From NCBI GenBank assembly GCA_009801015.1, contig VHZZ01000465.1:144685-174230 (forward strand): a stretch of DNA of 29,546 nucleotides, read 5' to 3'. The notes under the pieces are model-generated. The model saw only the letters and a list, made by a program, of their open reading frames with translations, made no database searches and was not told where the DNA came from. Shown piece by piece: positions 9,800 to 19,236 of this stretch (positions within the stretch are counted from its first letter, which is position 1; each line of letters opens with the position of its first letter). The position numbers and the translations under genes are program-made. Source of the stretch: Silene noctiflora (taxonomy: Eukaryota > Streptophyta > Magnoliopsida > Caryophyllales > Caryophyllaceae).

Positions 9800-10233
9800 C
9801 TAGACCTGGCAAACTGACATGATCTGAATTAACTGATTTAGTATTATTCGACGAGAATGTTTATTGTTATACATAGATTATTATCTATAAAATATAAATA
9901 ACTTGATAATAGTTGAATGGAAACCCGAAATGAATATGTTTATATTAAGGGCAATGATCAAGAATGAGCCCACAAGTCTTGTGGCCAGTTGTGAATATGT
10001 TTATAGTTTAGTACACAAGGACTTAACATCACCCTCAACCTCGACCTCAACCAATATTCGACCAGAATGTTTATTGTTATACATAGATTATTATCTATAA
10101 AACATAAATAACTTGATAATAGTTGAATGGAGACCCGAAATGACCTAGCCTATCTGATCCAACCCAAACTCTTTCAAACCAGAAATTGACCCCAACCTGA
10201 ACATGACCCTATTAACCCGTTTGCCAGATCTAC
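9800..10233. mobile_element. GACCCGAA-type TIR element (434 bp) with 6-bp target duplication
   Basis: It starts CTAGACCTGGCAAAC and ends GTTTGCCAGATCTAC, an inverted repeat with one or two mismatches. CTATAA flanks it on both sides (9794-9799 and 10234-10239). The interior near the right end contains ACCCGAAATGACC and CCTGAACATGACC, shared with the copies at 19727-20096 and 23823-24068. It also contains a duplicated 89-bp segment (9845-9933 and 10055-10143) on either side of a 111-bp repeat. Confidence 0.7.
9947..10057 (+). repeat. 111-bp exact direct repeat, copy 1
   Basis: Identical over 111 bp to 10587-10697 with a constant offset of 640 bp. It starts AAGGGCAATGATCAAGAATG and ends CCTCGACCTCAACCAATAT. 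It lies inside the TIR element, between two copies of an 89-bp segment. Confidence 0.95.
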
Positions 10234-10235
10234 CT

Positions 10236-10339
10236 ATAAGTCTCTCCCTCGATTTCAATCATTTGTTTATCTTTGATTAAAATAACTCCCAATAAGAACA
10301 TAATAGATAAACAAGTGTTCGGGACGAAGGAAGGATATA
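10236..10339. mobile_element. Stowaway-like MITE
   Basis: The left arm (TCTCCCTCGATTTC then CATTTGTTTATCT) pairs with the right arm (AGATAAACAAGTGTT then GGGACGAAGGAAGGA). The CTCCCTC-type end and AT-rich interior are typical of Stowaway (Tc1/mariner) elements. Exact ends are uncertain. Confidence 0.55.
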
Positions 10340-10360
10340 AAATCGTTATACATATAACTC

Positions 10361-10537
10361 TTAGGCCCTGTTCTTTTGAACTTAATTTCAGCTCATTTCA
10401 GTTCAGTTCAGCTCTATTCAGTTTAGTTCAGTTCAGTTCAGCTCTTCTCTTTAGAAATTAACCTTTTACTTCAGTTCAGCTCCATTAAATTCAATTCAAT
10501 TTAACTCCGTCTGTATGTGAAAAAGCAGAATCCTTAA
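10361..10537. mobile_element. GTTCAG-type MITE, copy at 10361
   Basis: It begins TTAGGCCCTGTTCTTTTG and ends AAAAAGCAGAATCCTTAA, imperfect terminal inverted repeats. The interior is a degenerate GTTCAGTTCAGCTC repeat. It shares this layout with 16803-17030 and 18924-19124. Confidence 0.7.
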
Positions 10538-10586
10538 ATAAAGGTAACAACAAAGTCATGGTTGTCTAAAATGCACCCATCCATAA

Positions 10587-10697
10587 AAGGGCAATGATCA
10601 AGAATGAGCCCACAAGTCTTGTGGCCAGTTGTGAATATGTTTATAGTTTAGTACACAAGGACTTAACATCACCCTCAACCTCGACCTCAACCAATAT
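10587..10697 (+). repeat. 111-bp exact direct repeat, copy 2
   Basis: Identical to 9947-10057. This copy is outside the TIR element and has no 89-bp flanks, so it may be the source of the copy inside the element. Confidence 0.95.
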
Positions 10698-11161
10698 CGA
10701 CCGATCAAATTTTCCTTACTGATATAGATAAATGGTCCTCAAATTTTCGGAAAATATCCCTTTTTTCTTCGTCTATGACTGTATGACTTCCAAAAGGATT
10801 GTGAAAACACAATCCGCATTAGAGTTTACTAGTGTTGATGCCTCTTTCATTCAGACTACCTAAATTACATCTCAATGCACATACGATTAAACTTTAACAG
10901 GTATTCTTACTTGTGACAAAAAGTAACTTATGAATACAACAACCACTTTTTTTTAACATTCTTTTAATCAGTTATGAACGCGTCACAAATGAAAATTCGT
11001 GTAGCTTGGGAGAATAAATGTTTAAGATTACAATACAAATAGAAGATGGATGAATTTGACATGCAATTTTGGTGTGGGTAGATTTCCATAAGTGTGATAG
11101 TGGAGAGTGTATTTCAATTGGCTGTATTTTTGAATCGCAAATTCTCATTGAATACGGGTAT
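10698..11161. other. Unassigned intergenic DNA
   Basis: No gene, repeat boundary or conserved motif was recognised in this AT-rich stretch. Confidence 0.4.
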
Positions 11162-11304
11162 TATCCGTCACACGCTGAGAACGAATAGTGTTCCTCTTAC
11201 AATATGCAAATGACACCAATCATTAGATGCTCCATTTCCCTCCACTTACCCTCTCACCTGTCTTATTATGAGAGGGACACTATCCATCTTCAGCTTGTGA
11301 CGGG
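11162..11304. mobile_element. GTCACAAG-type MITE, copy 1
   Basis: The left end TCCGTCACACGCTGAGAACG and the right end GATGGATAGTG/CACTATCCATCTTCAGCTTGTGACG form an inverted repeat of about 30 bp. The interior CAATATGCAAATGACACC is the reverse complement of the interior of the copies at 18158 and 18532, so it is in opposite orientation to them. Confidence 0.7.
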
Positions 11305-12343
11305 ACGTTTTATTTTTGAATTTAGTATAAAATCAAACATTTTGAAAGTTAGTGGTGCATGGGTTTGGTTTCCCATGTGAAAGAATCTTTTAAAATCAAC
11401 ATGAATGTGTTAGATGTTTAATTATCTCCCAAATTTAGAGAGATTATAATACTTATGTAATTCCCTAATTAGATGCACATGGTTTAGGACCAGGGAGATT
11501 GGTTTGGTTTATATACACTGCATCATCATGCTACGTAATTCCCTAATTTCCTCTCCATCAACTAGTTTGTTTCAATTTTTAAAAATTGCGATTTGAATCA
11601 TGGTTGTGATCATTTCAGTCTTGGAAAATGATTTTCCTAATTGCATCAAGTATGAGGAGGTATGCAGTTACATACATACTTCAAGTCTAGAGAGCATTCG
11701 TGTGAGGAAACGTGTTTAAATATAAAACCGATCTTGAAACTCCAACCATCAACCTAAGTTTTTAGTTGAGATGGTTTCTTAACAATATGGACCTTCCAAA
11801 AACTGAAGATCGATACAGTTCAAGTTATCAATGAGTCTCGTACTAGAGTTAAGTTGGTCATCAATCTAGTCAAGGTCATTATTATCGACTCTCGAGTCAT
11901 AACAAATCAATTTCGATTCAGGTTGGGTCATGAAGAATCAAGTTTTGATTATTATTGGTTAGCTTGGCCTCTTATTAGGTCGGGCCAATTGGTAAGTCAT
12001 CAACATTTCTATTTTACGGTGATGAATTTTGGACTTATCGATTACAATATGTTGTAAATATTTATAGATCCGCTTTAGACAATTTTGTGCTAGAACAAAT
12101 GAATATCAGATGCTGAAAAATACTGATCACCAACTACACAAAATTGCCTATACCGCTATACGGATACAGGTTAACCATCCTTTTTAGGAGATATAGCCTC
12201 AGATCCATATAATTCCATAAGATTGCACTTAATAAGGCTTAAACTTGATAATTTAGAAAATTTTATCAAAATTTAATCACTAGACACCACTATTACGATC
12301 TCATCCTAAAACTATTTGTGACAAACAGAATAGAGTTTATACA
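11305..12343. other. Unassigned intergenic DNA
   Basis: No gene was recognised. CAACCTAAGTTTTTAGTTGAGATGG at about 11750-11774 resembles a motif often seen near plant retrotransposon ends, but no element boundary is clear. A GGTTGGGTC and GGTCGGGCC stretch near 11920-11990 may be a remnant of the GACCCGAA family in reverse. Confidence 0.35.
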
Positions 12344-12787
12344 AACGGATAATGCACGCGGTGTCTTTGAGGTTTGATATTTTGTCCGAAATACCCAATT
12401 TTTTGATCCGGGAAACTTTAAGAGGCCATAACTCGTGTTTACGATTTCCGAAAGTGATAATTTTTTTCCAAGTCGTTCATCTTTCCGAGAACTACGATTT
12501 CAAAAAAAATTATCGTATTTGGATTCCGTGGCTAGAAGTTATTGTGTGTCAAAGTTTTTTTGACCGAACAAACTTTGAGTGACCATATCTCTTGGTCACA
12601 AATTCCAAACTCAACAAAACTTTTTTTCAAGTCGTAGTTCTCGGAAAGACGATCAATTTGGAAAAAAAAATTATCACTTTCTGAACTCGTAAACACGAGT
12701 TATGACCTCTTAAAGTTTTCCGAATAAAAAAATTGGGTATTTCGGGCAAAAAAACAAACCTCAAGAATACCGCGTACATTTTCCGTT
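12344..12787. mobile_element. Foldback (large inverted-repeat) element, 444 bp
   Basis: The left arm (about 12344-12514) and right arm (about 12618-12787) are inverted copies of each other. Shared text in order includes AACGGA, ACGCGG, GAGGTTTG, CCGAAATACCCAATTTTTT, AACTTTAAGAGG, CATAACTCGTGTTTACGA, AAAGTGATAATTTTTTT and TTTCCGAGAACTACGA. The loop is about 100 bp. A transcript would fold into a ~170-bp hairpin. It encodes nothing recognisable; the open frame 12352-12582 runs along the left arm and loop and is not a gene. Confidence 0.85.
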
Positions 12788-13836
12788 ATACAAAAGAACA
12801 AGGTTTAAGGAATTGTCATCGGGTACCCAAAGGAATGGAGTATCTAGAAACCTTTAGAAAAGTTGATGTCACACATGACTAAGTAATTGACTACATCAAC
12901 ATCCAAATTCCAACCAAAGTGTGTACATCCAATAAATACATGCCAAAAACAACTTAAAACATTTGCTAAATGTCACTTTATGCTTTACAGTTTTGGTCAC
13001 TTTTCTTATAAATTTGAATAATTTTACAAACCAAATGACAAAAATGGTACGGGTAGTAGTTGTTCTAAAGTCCTTCCCTGGACCCCTATTTGTATCTACC
13101 TCTCTTATTCAATCTAAACTCGACCCTTAATTATGGTTACCAAGCTAGTAGAAACCGTCTCAGTTACCTAAGATCGACATACATAATACGGTTATCAGGG
13201 GTGAAAATCATTTTGAGTTAAGACGATCTTAAATAAGAATTGGTGGCGTCAGAACTCGGAATAATAATGATGTTAATTGAACCTGCCACGTGAAAACACG
13301 TTCTACATGTTTTGGTACACTGTTATGTTGGTAAAGTACTCTGTATTGGTTATGTGAAGTTGACTGCTGTCCATGCCGTTTTGACAATTTCTGTTGCATT
13401 CAATTTTTGAGTATTAAAATATTTAATGCATTTGGTGTCGTTTAATGTGACTTTGTGCTATATCAATGGTCGTTTTATGTTTGAAAAATTAGGTGAATTG
13501 GTTGTTACTTTGTAGATGAAATCTCACATGCTGGTGTAAAGTTGGTTTATGATTTGGTAACTGGTAGGTTCTTGCAATGACTAGAACTGGTAATCGAAAA
13601 TAATATGGAAAATAATATCGGAATGAGTATAAGAAAAATCGAGGTAAAAGACTTGCGAGAATTTATATAACAGAAAAAAGATCCAATAATTAAGAATGAA
13701 AAAGTCGGATGAAAATTAAGCGTTATTGTAAAAATACCTAGTGAAAAATCTATACTCCAAAAGCTCTCAATAAAATTTCAATCTCATAACTACATAAAAA
13801 AAAACGCATAAATCACACAATCATATGTAAAATAAT
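12788..13836. other. Unassigned intergenic DNA downstream of the phytocyanin gene
   Basis: No gene was recognised. The segment near 13150-13245 (ACCGTCTCAG ... AAGACGATCTTAAATAAG) may be a degraded relative of the TAAGACGG elements. The right end should contain the phytocyanin 3' UTR (minus strand), but I could not place a poly(A) site. Confidence 0.35.
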
Positions 13837-16132
13837 CTAAAATACGAGAGCGAACGAAACAATAGACAACAAACTCAACAAGGTAACACCAGTAGCAGCA
13901 GCAGAGTTGCCAGCTGGTGGAGTAGCAGAGCCTGAATCAGCTCCTGGGGCTTCGGCTGCAGACGGGACTGTGGCCGGGGCTTCGGTGCCAGGTTCTGAAG
14001 CAGCAGTAGGGGTAATCATTGGCGAGGGGACTGAGGGAGAAGGACTAGGAGATGTAGTTGGGGAAGGAGATGGGGTTGGGCTGGTAGTAGGGGTGGGAGA
14101 TGGGGTTGGGCTGGTTTTAGGGGATGGGATTGGGCTGGACTTAGGGGATGGAGTTGGGGTGGCCACAGGAGCGGGGGTGGAGGCAGCGACAGTGACAGTG
14201 AGCTTTTGGTTGGCGCTACAGTGGCCGGTGATGGTGCAGATGAAGTAATGGTTCCCTGGTTTAGTGAGGGTGATGTTAGCTGGGGCAGTGGCCATGACCG
14301 GTCCAAGGGTTTTTGCGGAGGTACATGCGTCGTAGTTTGACTTTGATACTTCTGCTACTGTGTGGACTTGAGCAGGGAATGTGAACACTGCCATTATTCA
14401 ACATCGTAACTATTGCGTAAGATCATTGTATGAATAAAATCATTCAATTCGCGATAAGAGATTTACCGCTTTTATGGTCCTAACAGACTAGATAATGTGT
14501 CGAATGACATTGTATCGACAAGAATAATTCAAGACTAACAATTCGAGATAATTTAACTTGATAATGTACCGAGTTGAGAAAAAATGGTGACCATATAAGA
14601 ATTATTTTTATTATGGTCCATGCAAATTATGTAATTTAAAATACTTTTTTGGCGTGTCCTTATTTAAACATCAATAGTGATGGTACCACAACCACACTAG
14701 GACAAATCCCCCTAAAAAGTGGGTGTTTTTAATTATGCGATTCCATGTAAGATTATACACTAATTCTTATTTAAGACGGCAAATATCCATCTTAACCTTA
14801 AGACGGATAGTTGCCTCTCACACCTTTGCAAGTGGGGAGGCAAGTGGATGGAAAATGGATATATCCACTTGCCTCCCACTTGCAAGTGTGTGAGAGGGTC
14901 ACTCTCCGTCTTAAGGTTAAGACGGATAGTGGCCGTCTTAAGCAAGACGGACACAAGATTATATATTACTAAAATTATAAAAATATTAAATTTATTTATG
15001 TAAACTACCAGTAATAGATTGATAAATAATCACAACTTTCCATTATTTAATTAATTATACTGCATAGTGCTCATATTAGATGTGATTTTCCTCTGATTCA
15101 TGATTTAATGCCAATAATTACGCTTTTATTAAACTAATCTTTTTTCCAAATCTACACAGTATTGCACTACAGCTCATTTTTCCACTACTCTAAACCTATT
15201 TTTAACCTAAACAATGTTACAATTTCTTTTCCATGTCCTTAGTACACACGTTAGAAAAACAAACGATAATTATTACGGAGCACGATTCTCTAAATCCCAT
15301 CGATTACCCTAACTAAAATTATACACTTTTTACTCATTACAGCACGTAGTGTCTCAAAAACTATCGCCTATTTTAGAATAAGAGCCTCTTTGTCCTTCCT
15401 TCTTAAAAATAATTTTTTGTTTTTCAAGCTTAGTTTTATAAGAGTGTTTTTCAAAAGTAGAAGTATCAAATTGTTACTTCTCAAAAGTGTTTTTCAAAAG
15501 CAGAAGTATCAAATTAAGAGCATGTTTGGCCTCATTTATTAAAAATGATTTTTTTTTTTTTTAAATTTAATTTTCTAAAAGTGTTTTTCAAAAGCAGAAG
15601 CATCAAATTGTTACTTCTATTTTTATGAGCAAAATATATGGATTTTTAGTTTTTTTGAAATTTTTTATAGTTTTTTGAAAATACGGTGTTTGGCCAAAAA
15701 GTGTTTTTATGTCAAACACACAATAAATCAAATTACCTACTAATCGCAATCATTTGTTTAAGTTAATTAAAATCTCCTCCATAAATAAATGATTAGAACG
15801 GAGGGAGTATAACATCAAACAAACATAAATAAACAGAGTACACAATTTGGAGGGAAAATTAGTGGCGTAACCAGAATTGGAGTAAAAGGAAGGTAAAAAA
15901 ATTTAACAAGGTAAAAAAACTAGAAGTAAGGAAAATTACCAAGGACATCACCAACTAGAAGTTTCTGGTTGGAAGCCCAATTGGAGTAAAAGGAAGGAGT
16001 AGTAGGAATAGTCCAACCAGTAGTACCACCAACAACATAACTTGTAGCAGAACAAATCCCAATAACACAACTCAATACCAAAAACAATAACAACAACATA
16101 GGAGAAGTAACATTATTCTTGTTTCCTGCCAT
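13837..16132 (-). CDS. Phytocyanin, stellacyanin/uclacyanin-like, with AGP-like region and GPI tail; two exons, 247 aa
   Basis: Exon 1 is 15940-16132 and exon 2 is 13837-14387 (minus strand), joined in phase 1 with GT-AG ends at the usual phytocyanin intron site (...GDVL|VFTFP...). The protein has a signal peptide (about 1-28, LLLLFLVLSCVIG) and a cupredoxin domain (about 30-131) starting SYVVGGTTGW. Likely copper ligands are His73 (VHTVAEV), Cys115 (YFIC), His120 (GHC) and Gln125 (ANQK). Cys86 and Cys121 should form the disulphide. Residues 134-220 are Pro/Ser/Thr/Ala-rich (TPSPSP type), a substrate for arabinogalactan O-glycosylation. The last 17 residues (GVTLLSLLSIVSFALVF) fit a GPI-attachment signal after AGNSAA. 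Gln rather than Met as fourth ligand is stellacyanin-like, although the chimeric architecture is like uclacyanins and ENODLs. It should be an extracellular membrane-anchored blue copper protein, probably in redox or cell-wall processes. The partner is unknown. Confidence 0.93.
14060..14165 (-). repeat. Coding minisatellite in the Pro-rich region of the phytocyanin
   Basis: GATGGGGTTGGGCTGGT recurs at a 30-bp then a ~24-bp spacing (about 14069, 14099, 14124), encoding repeated SPTPSPT-like blocks. Spacings are multiples of three, so copy number can change without breaking the frame. Confidence 0.8.
14771..14941. mobile_element. TAAGACGG palindromic MITE in the phytocyanin intron
   Basis: The 171-bp segment is almost a complete palindrome centred near 14856. 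Arms of about 78 bp include TTAAGACGGC, CTTAACCTTAAGACGGA, CCTCTCACAC and GGAGGCAAGTGGAT, with a loop of about 13 bp. It lies inside the intron of the minus-strand phytocyanin gene, so the pre-mRNA would contain a strong hairpin. Confidence 0.85.
15443..15705. repeat. hAT-MITE-like repeat sequence in the phytocyanin intron
   Basis: AGTGTTTTTCAAAAG.AGAAG.ATCAAATT occurs three times (about 15443, 15487 and 15579). GCATGTTTGGCC (about 15519) and GGTGTTTGGCCAAA (about 15685) resemble the ends of hAT-type plant MITEs. The arrangement suggests nested or partly duplicated copies; boundaries are unclear. Confidence 0.5.
15746..15811. mobile_element. Stowaway-like MITE fragment in the phytocyanin intron
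   Basis: It ends AGAACGGAGGGAGTA, the canonical right end of Stowaway elements (CTCCCTCCGTTC inverted). AATCATTTGTTTA near 15750 pairs with TAAATAAATGATT near 15784. The left terminal CTCCCTCC is degraded. Confidence 0.55.
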
Positions 16133-16243
16133 GTTTGTTCTTTGTTCTCAGGTTGCCTCCCCTTCCCTTTGAGATTTACTATGCAACTGAGAAGTCTGTG
16201 TGTGTTGTGTTTGTGTGTAGATAGATCTAAAGTGTTTGTGTAG

Positions 16244-16252
16244 TATTTATAT
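16244..16252 (-). promoter_or_regulatory. Candidate TATA box of the phytocyanin gene
   Basis: On the minus strand this reads ATATAAATA, about 112 bp before the start codon. That would place transcription start near 16215 with a 5' UTR of about 80 nt. The call is by sequence and position. Confidence 0.6.
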
Positions 16253-16485
16253 TGGAGTAATATAGTGGAACCGTGTAGCTACTACTACTATATGTCTATA
16301 TGGAGTTGGAGGAGTTTAGGTTGAGTTTAGCCGTTGGATTGTTTACATTTGTTTTTGTGGGTCTGGGTTTGGTGAGTTTTAGTCCTTGGATTTGGAGATC
16401 CTAAGTCTAGACTAACGGGGTCAACTATTTTGTCTTGCTTCTTTTTATTTACCCAAATTCTTGTTTCAAACCGATATTGTCTTGA

Positions 16486-16742
16486 GTAGGTTTGGTAGAT
16501 GGTTTAGTTGGGTTGAACTTGGATCGGATTAACTTGAACCAGAGGGACAAATAGGGTTCGGGTTGGCTTATCTTGGGTTCACGTCATTTTCGGGATTGTT
16601 ATATTCAAGTTTTATAGGGGTAATGATGGCTAGCGTGCAACAATAAACATTCAGGTCGGGTCAATTTAGGCTATTGATCAAGCTCGAGTCTTCACTTCGA
16701 ATGTTGGGTCGGGTATAAGTTGGGTTAGTTTTGCTAGGTCTA
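16486..16742. mobile_element. GACCCGAA-type element, reverse orientation (partial)
   Basis: The interior has GGGTTCGGGTTGG, GGGTCGGGT and GGTCAATTTAGG, the reverse complement of the GACCCGAA interior. The right end TTTTGCTAGGTCTA resembles the TIR GTTTGCCAGGTCTA. The left TIR is not recognisable. Confidence 0.5.
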
Positions 16743-16802
16743 ACTTTAAACATGAAACAGCGGGTCAAATAAACAAAAAGTATAATGTCTAGAAAATGGT
16801 AA

Positions 16803-17030
16803 TAAGGCCTTGTTCTTTTCTAATTAATTTTAGCTCTTTTCAGTTCAGTTAAGCTCTATTCAGTTCAGATAAGTCTAGTTTCATTCAATTCAGTTCTTCT
16901 CTTCACAAATTAACTCTTACTCCGGTTCAGTTAAGCTCTTATCTTCATAAATTAACTCTTACTTCATTTCAATTCAGCTTCACTAAGCTCAGTTCAATTC
17001 AGTCCAGTTCAGCTAAAAGAACAAGGCTTA
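16803..17030. mobile_element. GTTCAG-type MITE, copy at 16803
   Basis: It begins TAAGGCCTTGTTCTTTTC and ends AAAAGAACAAGGCTTA, the best-preserved terminal inverted repeat of the family. The interior is CAGTTCAGTTAAGCTC-type repeats in two blocks separated by CTTCACAAATTAACTC-like text, also seen in the other copies. Confidence 0.8.
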
Positions 17031-17780
17031 AATTCGCTTCATCAATAATATAAAAGTTAATGATCCGTTTTAAACTTAAAACGAATATAACCGTTTTAGG
17101 GAAGCACTATTGATTTTATTTGGGGTATGGTATGGGATTAGATTCTTTTTAATTGAAAAGTGAAAAGTGATTTGTTTGAAGGCTTCTTTTTGGAGGAAGG
17201 GGAATATATTTGTTTATGTTTCGTGGAAACTGCATAACTGCATTTGTATATTTGCTTCCATTTTCAATGTACAAATATTCTCTATTTTGTTTAATTGGAT
17301 TTTATTACGCGTATTTCTAAAAAAATATATTAAAGATCTATATAAAGAAAGATTCTTTGAAAATATTTCGTCATTTATTTTCCTAATATATGTCCTTAAA
17401 ATGCATGTTAAGAAATCCGTTTTTATATTTGTGTTTTAAGTTAACTCTTAAACTTGATAATCGAAAATTTATAAGTGAATTCGACGGTAACATTAAGCTA
17501 TTAGCTCTTAAGCTTGATAATTAAAAATAACATAATCATCCCACATACCTTCATAATTACACTAAAAGTTCGAGTGTTTTCGTACCAAAAAAGCCCTAAT
17601 TCAAAGTTTTAGTCTTAGGTAAAGATCAACTATGACATTAATAGAACGATTTTAACTTAAAAGAATGAGAAAAATGTCAGCATTAAATAATAAAGAGTTT
17701 TAAAAATAGTCATTTTAAACAAGAATCTTATGATACTTTTTTTTATTATAAAATGTTAATAGTTTATCGAGTAAGTCTTC
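17031..17780. other. Unassigned AT-rich intergenic DNA
   Basis: No gene was recognised. The frame 17167-17439 is hydrophobic and AT-driven without family resemblance. TCTTAAACTTGATAAT and TCTTAAGCTTGATAAT (about 17446 and 17507) form a short direct repeat. Confidence 0.4.
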
Positions 17781-18015
17781 TAAGAGACGGTCTCTCAATA
17801 AGTTTTTTAGAGACTATTTTACAATTTCAAGAAAATATGGTATCAGAGGTAATAAAATAGGTACAAACAATGATTAAAGATAAAATGAGTATATTTATTA
17901 TGTGAATATGTACGAAATTACTATATCACGATCAAAAATAAAAGGGTCACGAAGAACAGATAAATGGATACAGAAGGTTGGTTTTCAATGACTTAATAAA
18001 AGACCGTCTCTCCAA
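17781..18015. mobile_element. GAGACGGTCT-type MITE
   Basis: The left end AAGAGACGGTCTCTCAATAAG pairs with the right end CTTAATAAAAGACCGTCTCTCC. The 235-bp AT-rich interior encodes nothing. Elements with AGAGACGGTCT ends are common in Caryophyllales sequences as I recall them. Confidence 0.65.
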
Positions 18016-18157
18016 AATTTTAGTATAGCTCATAGTAAAACAACCATACTCTATTCATCTTAATTTCATACGAGTCAAAATTTTATGCGAGTTCAACCGT
18101 CTAAAATAAAAATTTACCATAATTAACCAAAAATTGGTAAGTTTGCGGCTTTTAAGA

Positions 18158-18293
18158 AGACAAGCTGAAAACGAATAGTGTTCCTCCTATAAGAAGGCAA
18201 GTGGGAGGGTAAGTGGGGGAGAAATGAAGTATCCACAGATAGTGCCATTTGCATATTATAAAAGGGGTACTATCCATCTTCAACTTGTGACAG
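18158..18293. mobile_element. GTCACAAG-type MITE, copy 2
   Basis: ACAAGCTGAAAACGAATAGTG at the left pairs with TACTATCCATCTTCAACTTGT at the right. The interior CCATTTGCATATTATAA matches the copy at 18532. Homology with that copy continues to the right (GATAGTGCCCGTCTTGAATG), so the original element was probably longer. Confidence 0.65.
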
Positions 18294-18531
18294 ATAGTGC
18301 CCGTCTTGAATGATAATTTATGCTAAGAAGAGGAGGGTCGGGTTGTGAACACATGCACCAAAATTGGCACAATTTGCCACGTGAAGATGGAGGAAGAGTG
18401 TATTAGTAAAGGTTGGTCAATTTCACCGAACACCTTAGACTTTGTGTTATAGTTGACTAGTCGTCTATCTCGCTTTTATTTTGTTGATCCATAATTTTGT
18501 TATCAAAGGTGTTACTTGTAACGAACACTAT

Positions 18532-18649
18532 TCGTCATAAGTTAAAGATGGATAGTGAGAGGACAGGCAGAGGAGAAATGGAGCATTCCATAAATAGTGT
18601 CATTTGCATATTGTGATAGGGGGTTCTATCCATTTTCAGCTTGTGACGG
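18532..18649. mobile_element. GTCACAAG-type MITE, copy 3
   Basis: It carries CGTCATAAGTTAAAGATGG at the left and CCATTTTCAGCTTGTGACGG at the right, with the interior TCATTTGCATATTGTGA. It lies about 240 bp from copy 2 in the same orientation. Confidence 0.65.
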
Positions 18650-18923
18650 ATAGTAACTGTATTCAACGACAATTTGTGTTTTGTTATAGCCATACTTCAA
18701 CCTTCAATTAATTTGTCTTCATTTTGACTTGGTGATGGGATGGAAACGAGTCTGAAATCAAGTTCGTGACGACTTTGACAACTTAATCAAATTTGAATCT
18801 ACTTTAATTTACATAATTAGACTTTAATTCTAGGAATTAGATTTATTTAAATTTATAAAATTTGTTTATCGAGTTAATAAAATTACGGGAAATTTATCAT
18901 TTGATTAGTTACTTTTTATGTGA

Positions 18924-19124
18924 GTTAGGTTGTTCTTTTAGACTTAATTTCACCTCATTTTAGTTCGGTTCTTCTATTAAGTTCAGTTCAATTTAGCTTC
19001 ATTTAGTTCAGTTCAATTCAGTTTAGCTCTTCTCTTTACAAATTAACTCTTACTCCAATTCAGTTCAACTCCATTAAGTTCAGTTCAATTCAGACAGTTT
19101 CAGTTCAAAAAAAGCAGGGCCTTA
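18924..19124. mobile_element. GTTCAG-type MITE, copy at 18924
   Basis: It begins GTTAGGTTGTTCTTTTAG and ends AAAAAAAGCAGGGCCTTAA. The interior is CAGTTCAATTTAGCTTC-type repeats with CTTTACAAATTAACTC in the centre, as in the copy at 16803. Confidence 0.7.
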
Positions 19125-19236
19125 ATGAGTTATAGGTAGTTTGTAGTTCGTAGGTTAATGGATTTTAGTTTATCCTTAATTTTAGATTTGTATACTTCGT
19201 AATATTGCCTATAAAAAGGCCTTTGTATCGATATCT

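Noticed and set aside
12352-12582. 76-codon open frame
   Set aside because: It runs along the left arm and loop of the foldback element and shows no protein-family similarity.
13907-14248. Gly/Val-rich 113-codon open frame on the + strand
   Set aside because: It is the antisense shadow of the Pro/Ser/Thr-rich phytocyanin exon; the codon bias follows from the opposite strand.
17167-17439. 90-codon hydrophobic open frame
   Set aside because: AT-rich DNA readily gives Phe/Ile/Leu/Lys-rich frames; no motif, signal-peptide architecture or splice context supports it.
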